Source of the DNA: Simmondsia chinensis
Lineage: Eukaryota > Streptophyta > Magnoliopsida > Caryophyllales > Simmondsiaceae
Direction: 5' to 3'
Assembly: GCA_018398585.1 (NCBI GenBank)
Contig: JAGTTD010000002.1
Span: 28,574,186 to 28,638,185 of the forward strand
Length of the DNA stretch: 64,000 nt
The notes under the pieces are model-generated. The model saw only the letters and a program-made list of their open reading frames with translations, had not been told where the DNA came from and did not search any database. The position numbers were made by a program, and so were the translations under genes. This document shows, one piece after another, positions 33,471-44,089 of this stretch (the stretch's first letter is position 1; the number at the start of each line of letters is the position of its first letter).

Positions 33471-34914
33471 CCACTCCAGGAGTCGAGCTAACGACTATAA
33501 CTTCAGCGCTTCTTGGGAGGCTACCCAAGTGTTTCTTTCCTTACTTCTTTGATCTTATTTTCCTTTCATTTTTATTATTTTCTCATGTTTCTATATATTT
33601 TTGTCCAAACAGGTTTTTGAAACAAGTTTGGGGGTAACCTGATGACAACGTTCACCATCAAAACGCAATCCTCAAACCTGGGAAGTATCTCTCACCTACT
33701 TCTTCGTTCTTTATATTTCGTTTAATATCGAGGACAATGTTAGCTTTAAGTATATGTTTTGAAAACTTTTCTTGTCTAGGCCTATTTTATCTTTAGAGTC
33801 GATTTTAATGCCTCCTAGAGTTCAGAGCCATTGTATGGGGATGTAGAGAGTGTTGGCCAACAAAAGGATTTTCTATTTTCTATATTTTAGATCATAAATC
33901 TTTCTAAATTTAATTGCACAGTTTGAACCAATTTAAAACCCTTAAAATAACTTGAGATCTCATCATCATGCTTTGTAGGAAATTTCTCTACTCTTCTTAG
34001 CTCATTTGCTTTGATTAGACTTGAATAACCTGAGAATCAATTGTTTATGTATTCTAATTCCAAAACATGATATATTCTAAGGTACGATCTTGATAAAATC
34101 ATGGTATTTTAGTTCACTATTTAGCATGGCTGTTTTACCTTTCTTTCTGATTAAAAGATGCTTAAATTTGAATGGATTGTATTAAGATTATCATTTGTAT
34201 AATAAAATTTGAAGAGTTATTTCTAAGTCTAAAGAAAAATAAGGAAAAAAAAAAGAAGGAATTGAGGAAAGCATCTCTTAGCACCGCTATCCAATATAAA
34301 CATTTTAAGATATGTGCTGCCCATCATGAGGGCATCTCAGTGGTAGCTTCTCTTACCCATGCGGTCATCGCCCAAGGGTCAGGAGTCTAATTCTCGCTGA
34401 AGATATACTCGTGAAGTTATAATGAGGACATCTTAGTGGTGGCTTCTCTTACCCATGCTGTCATCACCCAGGGGTCAGGAGTTCGTTTCTCGCTGAAGAT
34501 ATACTTATGGACCAGAGTTGACTAGGGCATATCAGTCTCTCATATTAAAAGTTCCAAAAAAAGGGAAATAAATTTTTCTTAATAATTTTTAGGCTTGGGC
34601 ATACTTCAGTAATCTTGTTGTGAGGGGTATGATTGTTCTTTTCTATTCGATTTGAATGTCTTAAGATTAGAAAGAACGGATAAAATGAATTTGCTTAGCC
34701 AACTTTTGAATTCATTAACCTAGGTGATTGAATGGTTTTTCCTTTGAAAGACTGTTTTACCTTTAGAACCTTAAACTTTGAGCCTTGGTCATTCTTCTCT
34801 AAATAAGAGTATGCTTTCTTTGAATTGTGGTAGAATTCTTAAAAAGCATGAGATCCTGTGCTTAAATGTTCAGCCTTGCTCGAGGACGAGTAAGATTTAA
34901 GTTTGAGGGTAGTT
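33471..34914 (+). other. 3' untranslated region of element D
   Basis: 1.4 kb between pol and the 3' LTR. Athila elements often carry an env-like frame here; none is seen. It contains the tandem tRNA-like repeat at 34328-34519 and ends in the PPT-like TTTGAGGGTAGT before 34915. Confidence 0.7.
34328..34519 (+). repeat. Two tandem 96-bp tRNA-like units (SINE-head-like)
   Basis: Units start at 34328 and 34424. Each has a TAGTGGTRGCTTCTC stretch resembling an A box and, about 45 bases on, GGAGTTCGTTTCTC (second unit) resembling a B box GGTTCGANTCC. The first unit has a degraded B box. It could be a tandem SINE head or a tRNA relic. Confidence 0.5.
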
Positions 34915-36349
34915 TGATAATTCCAATTTAGTATATAATAATTCATATCATTTTAATTCATTTGCTAACCATTATACATCAAATTTTTATCGCTATTGCT
35001 CACTTTTGCTCTTTTTTGCTTCTATTGCTATTTTCTTGCAAAAACACTCATTTTGTGCTAAATCTTACTAGGTTTTACCATCAACGTCAACAAGTGAATG
35101 CAAGATACATCAAACAAAAGAAAAAAAGGGCAAAACATAACATTTTACATGGCTAAAGCATGAACACAACAAGAACATGTACAATTCATTTCAAATTGCA
35201 ACAAGGGGCGGCAAAATACACAAATCAAATGTAAGGATGAATTAAACAATACGTAAAAATCTTAAACTTGATGCGAAGACTTATTTTGGGCAGTGAAAAG
35301 TAAGAAAAAGATTAAAAAAACTCCGCAAAATCAGCAAGTTGTGTGAAAACTACAGTTTGGGCAGCAAGGGTGGCAACAACAACAAATGAGAATCAAGCTT
35401 ATGTAATTTTTAATCTTTTTAACTTCCAACCTCAAATACTATGAATAGGAAGGTTGTGGAAGTGTTTTGGCATCTCATCCAGCAAAAAAAAAACCAATAC
35501 AAAGTAGAGAGAAGTATAGGAAAACCATAGGGAAGAAGTTGGTTTGTAATTTTGTATTTTTAAGTTGTTTCTATCCTTTTGTTCTTTAAATTTCATGGAT
35601 TTTTTCCTTAGTTTTTCTTGATATTATGTCTATTATGAACTAATTTTGTCTTTCCTAAGCTACGATGTAGCCTAAGTTGTAATATACGCTCTTTTCTACT
35701 TCAACGTATTCAATGTTTTGTTTATTGCATTGTTGAAGTGTTTATCATTGTTCTTCATGAGTTTTGAAAGATTGATCACCATTCAAAGCCTACAATGATT
35801 CATTATGAGTCTGAGAGGAGATTTATGGTGATTGCTAAAGTGATAAGCACCACAAATTGAGCGAATGCTAGAAATAGATTAGCGTGATTTTTGTTGTCAT
35901 AAGTGAAAACCATGGATCTTCAAAACTGTTTTATTATTTAAATTCATGCAAGATAATAATGAGTTAATATGTAAAAGAGCACGCTAAATGTTGCTTATGA
36001 GAGAATATTTAGTAAAGTAGGGGGTTTTCGACCATCAATATGTAATAACAACTTAAATATTAAGAAAAGAAAGGCATATTGATGCAACTAGGAGAAATCG
36101 GATGCCTTTGATCTTTTTAAATCATTATACTCATCTAAAATTGGAAATCTTCTCATAAAAATCAGTACACATTTAGTTCTTTTTCATTTTGTTTTGTTTC
36201 ATATCAAAAACCTCCGATCTTTCAAATAGTGCTGAACCTACTAATTTTAGTACGCACTCAATAATCAATCCTCATGGGACGATGCTCTACTCATTCTATA
36301 CTACTTGATACGATTTAATGCACTTGCTAATCTAACACAATAAGTATCA
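34915..36349 (+). repeat. 3' LTR of element D
   Basis: Starts TGATAATTCC and ends TAAGTATCA. Aligns along its whole length with 26201-27645 at roughly 90 percent by eye. Confidence 0.9.
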
Positions 36350-37016
36350 AATACACTCTATTTCAGCATTATTTCTCTTAGACTTCTTTCGAAGCCTGCT
36401 CAAGTTTTTGTTCAATGAGTTCCATCCGGCTTTTGAGCATGGCAATAAAATTCCTTCGAGAACAGCCATCGAGCCCATTACACTTGTCTTCTAGGGTGTC
36501 TTCATCACCCTCACTTTCATTATTATAGTTTTGACACATTTCATCCCCTCGTGATACAAGGCTTAGCTTTAAGAGGTATTTAAGTGGTGGCCCTATCAAG
36601 GCAAACCCTTTGAGGTCCTCATGCTCATGAGCACTGGCTCTCTAAGTTCTGACAATTGGTAAATGGTCCAAGATTATATTTTGATAATCCACAACAAGGT
36701 CAAAGATAGTTATGTCTTGTATAGAGTCATCCACTGTGGTTCCCAAAAGCTGTGTTTTCTCCTTTTTTTTTATTCAGTGTGTGTGTGGCCGCCGTAAATA
36801 TAAAATCAAAAAAAATCCAAAATGGGACTCACAGTGACATGGGAGCAAGCCTAAATTCTGGGCCACAAGTGTTTGACCTCAACAGTGACCTTTTAAGAAA
36901 AACATTGGTGCTTTTGGTGAATCTAACTTCGATATGCAATATAACTGTGGATTCTACTCTTGCTCCAATTAAGGAAATTTTTTGTATTCTTTTGTGGATT
37001 TTTTGGGTTTAATATT
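36350..37016 (-). pseudogene. Ogre 2 gag start and leader
   Basis: Minus-strand reading includes NNESEGDEDTLEDKCNGLDG and RRNFIAMLKSRMELIEQKL, an acidic then coiled-coil gag start homologous to Ogre 1 near 19930-20100. The leader 36600-37016 has no convincing frame. Confidence 0.65.
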
Positions 37017-37716
37017 TGACAGAAAACTAAAGGGATATGGACCTAGCTCAAGTGGCAATTAGGTGACAAATCTAAGCCCACATACACTTTTCCTAGAACA
37101 CATAAAAGCTGGGAACTAGGGTGGAGACAAACTCAAGAACTCAGCAGTCCACTTATAAGTTAGAGTAAATGGAATTTTAGGCTTGGTACCCTTGACTTAT
37201 AATAACTCGAATGAGTTAGACTTTGACAAGATTTAGATAAAGCAACCCGTATTTGGGTTACCCGAGGAGGACCAACTCATCAAAGTCAAGCCTTGGCAGT
37301 CAAAGCCCTTAAACAAAAACTCATACCCAAATTTACTTGACTTATCAAGCGGCAACACTGATGTTAAGACCAACGCAATCAAGGTCAAGCCTTGGTCGTC
37401 AAAGCCTTAAACCAACGCCTCAATTCTTAACTTGTCAAATGTTGGGAACAAATTAAAACGAAGATTTCATACCTAAAACCAAAAATTCTATATGGCCTCA
37501 AAGAAAGCAAGTACAAAGTAAGCTATTTTATGCTAGACTAGGCTCGCTACTCCTGCATGAAAGGCACAAGTGTGCTGTAAAAGATAAACTTGAAGAAGTT
37601 TGTATATATAACAGTGTGTCTTATTTAAAGAAAAGAAAAATAACCACCGCATCCTACAATCCCAGCGTATCCTTCCCACGTTTGCTTCAATGCTTCTTTA
37701 GCATGTAGAATGGGCA
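37017..37716 (-). repeat. 5' LTR of Ogre 2
   Basis: Homologous to 20497-21234. TG at 37017 and CA at 37715-37716 are inferred from the comparison of the two copies. A minus-strand TATA-like TATATA lies near 37604. Confidence 0.6.
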
Positions 37717-38703
37717 CTGATCTTGGCCTCAAAACATGTGCTCGGGTGCCTTTCTAGACACCTCATGCCCGTATGATTCCCTGGGATCCTTCTAGATCCC
37801 CCACGTTCATTTATATATACTTGAGGCCTACCTTCTTTGATATGTGCTTCAAATAAGGGCCTCGAGCTTCAGTGCCACCTTTTTTGCAGCCTCCTGGGAA
37901 GTCCCTCAAGCTCAAGCCTTTCTACCCCTTCAACTGTCTTAAGAGGTTGATATCCCATAAGGGATTTGACTCTTTAATCAACTGGATTCAAGATGCCATT
38001 ATTTTAATATTTAAAGGCCTTACATTCCTCACGGATGGACATATGCGAGAAACACGTGACCGTTAGTCTCAAAATGGCATCGTCCCAACTCCCTCGAGTT
38101 TGGGGTGTAATCAAGAGTGTCCCCTTGATGCCATCTATATCTTGGCTTTAGTTGGAGCTTTTATTCCATCGAATCATATGATATCAGCATTAGTGCCATT
38201 ACTAACAGATCCAAACCTATCATCCTTATGTAGCACACTTTGCAATTCATTTCTCATCGTAAGAACTATAATATATCTTTTTCACCACTTTTCCAAACAA
38301 TATGAGATTTGTTATTACTTCCTTGCATCATTGGCTCCACACGGCCTTCAACCCTTGCCCAACAAACTCACAAGCCACATTGTTGCACCATTCATCAAGG
38401 ACAAAGAATTAATTTCAAGATGCCACGGTCCTAATGTTATATCAGGACATTGGTTTCAATCATACAATATGCCTTAATATTCGCTGCTAACCGACAAACC
38501 TATTTCTGCAAATAATTGTTTGTTTGCATTTGGAGAAACATTCCAATCTGCGTCGTTCAAATGCTCTAGTATAATAGGGTTATTTTAACAAACAAACCAA
38601 AAACTTTACACCCCTTAAGAATAATTTTTTTAAATGTAATGGAGTTAATCATGAAAACATCACAAAACATTAAACTACCAAACAATTCAATAATTATTAT
38701 CAA
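37717..38703. other. Unassigned spacer
   Basis: About 1 kb without a recognisable gene or element. One 125-codon open stretch at 38100-38477 (+) has no motif I know and no obvious partner elsewhere. The sequence near 37700-37860 could be further Ogre LTR. Confidence 0.4.
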
Positions 38704-38713
38704 AGATAAACAA
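38704..38713. repeat. Target-site duplication of SINE copy 1, left (AGATAAACAA)
   Basis: Repeated exactly at 38959-38968. Variable-length duplications of about 10-15 bp fit LINE-type target-primed insertion. Confidence 0.85.
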
Positions 38714-38958
38714 GGATTCATTTACGAAGCACTAAGGCCTCGGATCCCATTTGAACTCCGAAGTTGCTTGGGCGACAGTAGTACCAGGATAGGTGACCTC
38801 CTGGGAAGTCCTCGTGTTGCCAACCTTGCTAGGCTGGGGACCCTTGAAAACAGCCTCTCGCTAAGATTACACCCTGAAGGGATAAGGTTGCTTAGAATCA
38901 CCCCTCCTAGACGTTGCTTATGCGGGAGCCCTTGAGGCACTAGGTGTATTATTACTAG
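38714..38958 (+). mobile_element. 5S rRNA-headed SINE, copy 1 (245 bp)
   Basis: The head (38714 to about 38830) follows plant 5S rRNA from its first bases: GGAT at the start, AGCACTAAGGC, CGGATCCCAT, GAACTCCGAAGTT, GCTTGGGCGA and the C-box stretch GGTGACCTCCTGGGAAGTCC. The A-box region lacks six bases. The body (38831-38958) has plant SINE landmarks: AAACAGCCTCT, CCTGAAGGGATAAGG, GCGGGAGCCC and GGCACT. It is flanked by a 10-bp duplication AGATAAACAA (38704-38713 and 38959-38968). A Pol III-transcribed, LINE-mobilised element is the best reading. Confidence 0.85.
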
Positions 38959-38968
38959 AGATAAACAA

Positions 38969-39299
38969 AAACAATTCAATATTATTTTATAAATATGTAT
39001 ATATGCTTGGACATATGCTAGAGAGAATTATAGGCCACTTATTCATAGAGCTACAAATGCCAGCAGACTCATCACAACCTTAGTGGGAGAGGCTTGGTGT
39101 AATATCACAAAGATTCAATTGGGTCTGTTTGCTGGTTAGCGATTTAGTTTTTAGGACATGTTCAATTAAGGATTTAACTTGGTAGATTAAGACTTATAAA
39201 AAATGAATTATTCCATGTTCATATGTACAAATAATAGTTATAGTATCCTTAGTAAAATTTAAAATAAAAAAAAAAAGGTTATAGATATCAAGTCTATAC
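38969..39299. other. AT-rich spacer
   Basis: No gene or repeat recognised. It contains an A-rich run at 39266-39276. TATAC at 39295-39299 precedes the copia LTR and could be a target-site duplication, but its partner is not seen. Confidence 0.4.
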
Positions 39300-39453
39300 T
39301 GTTATGATGAAAATCTACAGTAGGAATTGAGTCATATCATTGCATTATATAAGGATACAAGATAAAAATTAAGGAAGATATTGGAGGATATACAAAGATA
39401 TACAAGATATTAAAGATATTATGGGGATTACATATCTAAACTATAATATTCTA
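39300..39453 (-). repeat. Short 3' LTR of the copia element
   Basis: Starts TGTTATGATG and ends near ATTCTAATA, preceded on the minus strand by a purine-rich GCGGAAGAG. About 155 bp, short as in several plant copia families. The missing second copy prevents confirmation. Confidence 0.6.
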
Positions 39454-41000
39454 ATACTCTTCCGCAATCTTAGCAGGCGGAGAACAAATGTTCGGATTGG
39501 CACGAAAATCCAAGAAGAGTGTTGCAAGTAGTCCTCTAGTGATAATGCGTTGATGAAGAACAAGATTCGAAGATAAATATATGGTACTAACATTATCACT
39601 GAAAATCAAGGTGGCTAAAAGAAGAGTAACGCCTAAATCCAAAAGGATGCAGCGTGACCAATAAGTTTTTGCCAATGCATTAGCGACAACTATGTATTCA
39701 ACTGCAGCACTGGATCGTAAAACAGTTTCTTTACACTTAGAGGACCAAGAGATCAAGTTAGAACCCAAAAATACACAATATCTTGAAGTAGATTGTCTAG
39801 TATCTGGACATCCTACCCAATCAATATCAAAATACGAGATTAATTGATCTAGAGAAGAAGAATGCAATTGTATGTCGTGGTCAATAGTGCCCTTAAGATA
39901 CTGTAAAATTTTCTTTAAAGCCTACAAATGAGGGGCCCTTGGATCATGCATGAAGAGAGAAATCTGTTGAACTGTAAAACTGATATTAGATCTAATAAAT
40001 GTTAAATATTGTAAGGCACCAGCTAAACTACTTCATCAATAGTTTTACCGGTAGAAGAGAGCTTAGCTTTAGAATCAACAGGAGTAGAGACAGGCTCTCA
40101 ATTTGACATATGAGCATGTTCTAAAATGTCCAATGCATATTTATGCTAAGATAAAAAAAAAAAAGACCTACAGAGGTATGCTTAACCGAGCTACACAAGA
40201 AATTGTGCAAAGAACCCAGATCACTCGTAGCAAACTCGTATACAAGCAAGGCATTGATGTGATGTAACAAAGGATTAGTAGATGCGGTGAGAATAATATC
40301 ATCAACTGAGCCAAGTAAAGAAGTTAGTGAAGCACTGAAACCAGGCACGAGGCGCCTGTTTTAAGCCGTATAGATCACACTTGAGATGACATACATAATC
40401 AGGATGCTTAGAGCTACAAAAACCCGGAGGTTGCTCCATGTAAACTGGATGATCAAAATAACAATGGAAGAATGCATTTTTAACATTCAATTGATGTATA
40501 GGCCACTTATGTGAGCCAAAAATAGCCAAAACTGTTCTAATGGTTGCTGGCTTAACCACTAGGCTAAAGGACTCATCATAATCTAGACCGATTTTGTGAG
40601 TGAAACCTTGAGCCCCTAAACAAGATTTATAATGCTCCAAAGAACCATTAGATTGATGGTTTTGGTGAAAAACCCATTAGATCCCACAATATTAATACCA
40701 GGCGGTTAGGGAACTAAGTCCCAAGTATCATTACTTAACAAGGCACAGTATTCATCAAGAATAGAGGCTTTCCAATTTGGGTCCTGGAGCTTAGTCTTAT
40801 AAGTACAAGGAAGAGGTGATATACACGTGGTCTGAGCTACCATATATGGCAAAACTCAAGGTTTGTGTACCCTAAGTTTGCCTCGAGTCACCATGGAATG
40901 AAGAGGTGTGGGTGGTGTTGCATGGGAGGGTGTACATTGGTTATGACGGAGAAGAAGAGTGTGTTGTAAGGGTTGTGTTTTGTCGAGGAGAGGTCTCTTT
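39454..41000 (-). pseudogene. Copia reverse transcriptase and RNase H
   Basis: RNase H at 39451-39867 reads YFDIDWVGCPDTRQSTSRYC and LISWSSKCKETVLRSSA, close to the copia consensus DADWAGCPDTRRSTSGYC. RT is split. 40302-40640 gives GLDYDESFSLVVKPATIRTV, WPIHQLNVKNAFFH (the usual catalytic D of QLDVKNAFLH is Asn), VYMEQPPGF and LYGLKQAPRAWF. 40121-40348 carries the active-site box SVDDIILTAS (normally YVDD). Stops and frameshifts occur between the pieces. Confidence 0.85.
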
Positions 41001-41006
41001 TGGTTT

Positions 41007-42250
41007 TCAATGACATAGAGACTTGGGACAAATTTTATGACGTGGGTTGGTGATTTTCATGAGTTGATGACGCAAGGAGATGACAACAAGAATTGGGGAT
41101 TGTAGTAGTGGGATGAAGGAAGGTATAAGAGGACGTATTTTTGGAAGAGGAGAATCATTTTCATCAAATACGACATGGCGTGGAATGATGACCCATGTTG
41201 TAGAAAGATCTAAGCACATAAACCTCTTATGATGTGTAGGATACCCTAGAAGTACACACTTAGCAGATCGAGGGGAGAGCTTGTGAGATAGTGACCGAAA
41301 TATTTGGATAACAATTGGACCCAAAAACACATAAGTGATTATAGGAGGGTGATTTATTGAATAATTTCTCAAATGGTGTTTTATTTGCTATAATTGTAGT
41401 GGGTAAGATGCTGAGAAGATGTACAACCATGTATAAGGATTCTACCCAATAAGATGGAGGCATAGAAGCTTGGAAAATAAGGGTACAAATCACATTGTTT
41501 GTGGTGCAAATCATTCTTTTAGCTTTTCCATTTTGTTGAGAAGTGTAAGGACACGAGAAATGAGCATGAATTCCATTTTGCGTAACAAGAGTATGAAAGG
41601 GACTCAGGTCCAAAAAAGTTTAATCTCAGTATTGAATTGATTCTTGACATAGGCACGAAAGATAAGAAATTTTTGTAAGGCCTCCGAGGTAGTTTTTTTG
41701 ACTTAAAGGAAAAACCCATAAGGAATGAGTATAATCATTTAACAATGGCAAATAATATTGAAAACCACCAACACTAACAATAGGCGAGGTCTACAAAACT
41801 GAATAAACAGACTAAAATGAAAAATGAGCAACATAATTAGACGACTTGAGTGGCAACATAACATGTTTGCCCAATTGAAATGAATGACATAACTGAGATA
41901 GATATCATCCTTATTACAAAGAATACGTTTACTATGAACTAAGGACTAAAGAACATGACAACCTGGATGATCGAGGCACCGATGCCATAGAGTGGTATTG
42001 GAGGAGGCGATGGCAAGAAGAGTATGTGGTTGTGGTGTGGAGAGCAATGAAGAAAGAAGCGAATAAAGCCCATGACGACTGTTACACCTGGATTTCGCTT
42101 TTCGTTTGCAAATCATTACTGGAGAAACCAAAAGGTTCAAATTCAATAGAAATATAATTATCAATGGTCAACTTATGAACGAGGAGTAAATTAATAGCAA
42201 TGTGTGGAGCAACTGGAACATTATTGTGGTAAAAACATTGTGAAGGGGTA
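41007..42250 (-). pseudogene. Copia integrase and GAG-pre-integrase region
   Basis: 41260-41613 contains THFSCPYTSQQNGKAKR-type wording (CPYTSQQNGKAKRMI, where E of the usual NGxxER is altered to K-A-K) and YWVESLYMVVHLLSILPT. 41007-41372 gives FGSNCYP-like and GYPTHHKRFMCLDLSTT. The zinc part near 41946-42164 reads LWHRCLDHPG (usual LWHxRLGHP). The frame is broken in several places. Confidence 0.8.
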
Positions 42251-42259
42251 GAGAGTATG

Positions 42260-43480
42260 TGAGAACCGATATGAGAAACAGGAACGGTAGACCTGTTTCC
42301 AACTAAGATAGAATTAATACCACAATAAGTTATAGTCGATGAAAGGTTACCTTGTGTCAAAGTCATAAGAGAAGACGCGCCACTCCCCATGTACCACAAT
42401 CCATCAAATGGCTCTTGAAGAGTGAAAGCGGAAAAAGGTAGTGGGTTAAAGGAAACCGACTTGCCCAATAATTGCGGGCACTAAGGAGCCTTATGAGACA
42501 GGTCACGACAGAATTCATGGGGTTTAGGACATGAACTAAGAAAACCAACACTATTGCCGGAACCCAAGTCGGGCCACCCACTCAGTTACAGAACCAAATC
42601 TGTAAGAAAGTTAATTGAACCAACTAGGTACCTCGAACCAGTTAGGTGTATCACCAAAAATTCTAAAACCGCAACGCCTAGGACCACCATGGCCGCCACC
42701 ATAATTAGGCTGACCTCCTCCATGATTGCTGCCAGAACCACCATTATCTGCCATAACCACAACCTCGATGTACACCTCAGCCTCTATAACCATTATTAGA
42801 TCCTCCTCTGCCATTAAAGTTGTTGCTATTACCATCAAAAGTTGACTTTTTGCATTGTTGTTCATTGTTAGACCCACCGACGAAAGCGGCTTGCGGATGG
42901 AAAGGAGAACCAATGTTAACAGGGCATGAGCTTGGTTTGATGAAGTGTTTTTCTTCAAAGAGAAGCATGGAGCGAGCAGTGAGGAAAGAGGGAAAGGGAT
43001 TTGTGTATTTAATAATGTTATTGACATTGCCATATTCAGTACGGAGACCTTGAAGCATTTGAAGAACAAGATTTGTTTTAGAAATGGGAGATTGTACCTC
43101 GGCTAAGCAATCGACACAGTGTTTAAGGTGCTGAGGGTAGGCTTTAATGGTAAGATCCCAATCAAAACAATGTTTAAGGTGCTGAGTGTAGGCTTTAATG
43201 GTAAGATCCCTTTTCTTGCGACTGTTGAAGGTTTTTTTTTTTTTTTTTTTTTTTAAATTCAGGTGTGGTGGCCATATTTCATAGTTTAATTTAAGGGTCA
43301 TCTTGTGAAGGACAAGAGCATATCACGACCAATAGAAACGATAACGAATAAGTCCATTCATGACGAGAAAGTTACTTGCTCAAGATCTAAACTATGAGGG
43401 ATGTAGTTCTTTATATTGGAAATGGAAAATGTGGGGTGATAGGAAGATGACAAAGAGGGATTTACTAAGTTAGTATCCAT
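42260..43480 (-). pseudogene. Copia gag and protease
   Basis: The gag starts near 43481 (MDTNLVNPSL, then ISNIKNYIPHSLDLEQVTFSSWTELF, a typical copia gag start). The UBN2-type middle (42777-43301: LAEVQSPISKTNLVLQMLQGL, SFLTARSMLLFEE) and a glycine/asparagine-rich tail follow. Protease remnants appear near 42390-42468 (LWYMGSGASSLMT, usual WxxDSGAS; the Asp is Gly here). A 22-base T run at 43233-43254 and a ~50-bp tandem duplication at about 43120-43215 disturb the gag. Confidence 0.78.
43120..43215. repeat. ~50-bp tandem duplication in copia gag
   Basis: GTTTAAGGTGCTGAG through GTAAGATCCC appears twice in succession with few differences, giving the repeated protein text LTIKAYxQHLKHC. Confidence 0.88.
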
Positions 43481-43560
43481 ATTATGAAATAGTAAAGAAG
43501 CGAGTAATAAATGAAATAATATACTTAGCCTGAGGAGAGTAAGGCGTTGGAACATTTATT

Positions 43561-43727
43561 GCTCCAGGGAGATAATCGTAAGAATGTGAGTGCCTTTGAA
43601 GGAGGTGTGTAGCCCCCTTTTCATAGAGGAAGGATGTTTGTGGATGAGTATGTCTTTTTGGATAAGTATATTTAATTCTATCATTTGGTTACTTATCTAG
43701 ATAAAGTGGGCGAGTAACTTTATTTTT
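43561..43727. other. Short spacer between copia gag and minisatellite
   Basis: AT-rich, no gene. The segment GGATAAGT at 43657 resembles the left flank of the second minisatellite near 50718, so it may belong to the same repeat environment. Confidence 0.4.
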
Positions 43728-43985
43728 CTACTGGGTGAATTGCGTTGTTTTTCTACTTGGTGAATTGTGTTGTTTTTCTACTGGGTGAATTACGTTGTTT
43801 TTCTACCGGGTGAATTGCATTGTTTTTCTATTGGGCTAATTGTGTTATTTTTCTACTGGGCGAATTGTGTTTCTTTTACCCCTACTGGGCGAATTGTATC
43901 ACTTTTGCCCCTACTAGGCGAATTGTGTTGCTTTTGCCTCTACTGGGCGAGTTGATTTTGCACTTACTGGGCGAATTGTGTTACT
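43728..43985 (+). repeat. Minisatellite M1, 25-30 bp unit
   Basis: About nine imperfect units of the form CTACTGGGCGAATTGTGTTG followed by a T run and sometimes ACCCC. The same unit forms array M2 at 50743-51240. Confidence 0.93.
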
Positions 43986-44089
43986 CTAAATTTTTTTCTA
44001 AATGATTGTCCGTGTAACCTACTCGCCCATCTACAGTAGTAAGCAGCTCAATTATAATCTACGAACAATAATAATGGAACTTCTTACCA
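43986..44089. other. Spacer
   Basis: About 100 bases with no recognised feature between M1 and the 400-bp repeat array. Confidence 0.4.

Larger units (their letters stand above)
26201..36349 (+). mobile_element. Complete Athila-lineage Ty3/gypsy retrotransposon D (10.1 kb)
   Basis: LTRs of about 1.44 kb (26201-27645 and 34915-36349), a tRNA-Asp-type PBS at 27653-27669, then gag, protease, RT, RNase H and integrase in order. Athila affinity rests on the PBS and on gag/pol wording (EIKPAIIQ.IQQTVQF; MPFGLCNAPVSFQRCMMAIFSDMV). A 1.4-kb region follows pol, with no env-like frame. The LTRs differ clearly (roughly one base in ten by eye), making D older than A and C. Confidence 0.92.
23056..37716 (-). 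mobile_element. Ogre/Tat element 2, 5' part with nested C and D
   Basis: Same family as Ogre 1. The pieces are gag (23056-23087, 25912-26200, 36350-36600), leader (36600-37016) and 5' LTR (37017-37716). It is cut on the left by the LTR edge of Ogre 1, so Ogre 1 probably inserted into this gag. No protease or pol of this copy is in the window. Elements C and D interrupt it with their own 5-bp duplications. Confidence 0.72.
39300..43560 (-). mobile_element. Ty1/copia retrotransposon, 5' LTR missing
   Basis: The 3' LTR (39300 to about 39453) and a whole gag-pol on the minus strand up to the gag start near 43480. No second LTR is visible to the right; instead there is a short spacer and a minisatellite. 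Domain order gag, protease, integrase, RT, RNase H identifies Ty1/copia. All frames are broken. Confidence 0.85.

Noticed and set aside
33471..34914. env-like ORF in the Athila element
   Set aside because: No long frame or membrane segment with a conserved neighbour was found between pol and the 3' LTR.
38100..38477. 125-codon plus-strand gene
   Set aside because: No recognised motif, no promoter-like context and no partner; kept only as unassigned spacer.
38714..38830. Functional 5S rRNA gene or Cassandra-type TRIM LTR
   Set aside because: The A box is deleted, there is no T-run terminator after the 5S part, and the unit continues into a SINE body and is bounded by a 10-bp duplication. Cassandra would show two LTRs, PBS/PPT and a 5-bp duplication.
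42554..43053. Plus-strand frames across the copia gag
   Set aside because: They lie opposite the minus-strand gag reading with typical copia motifs.
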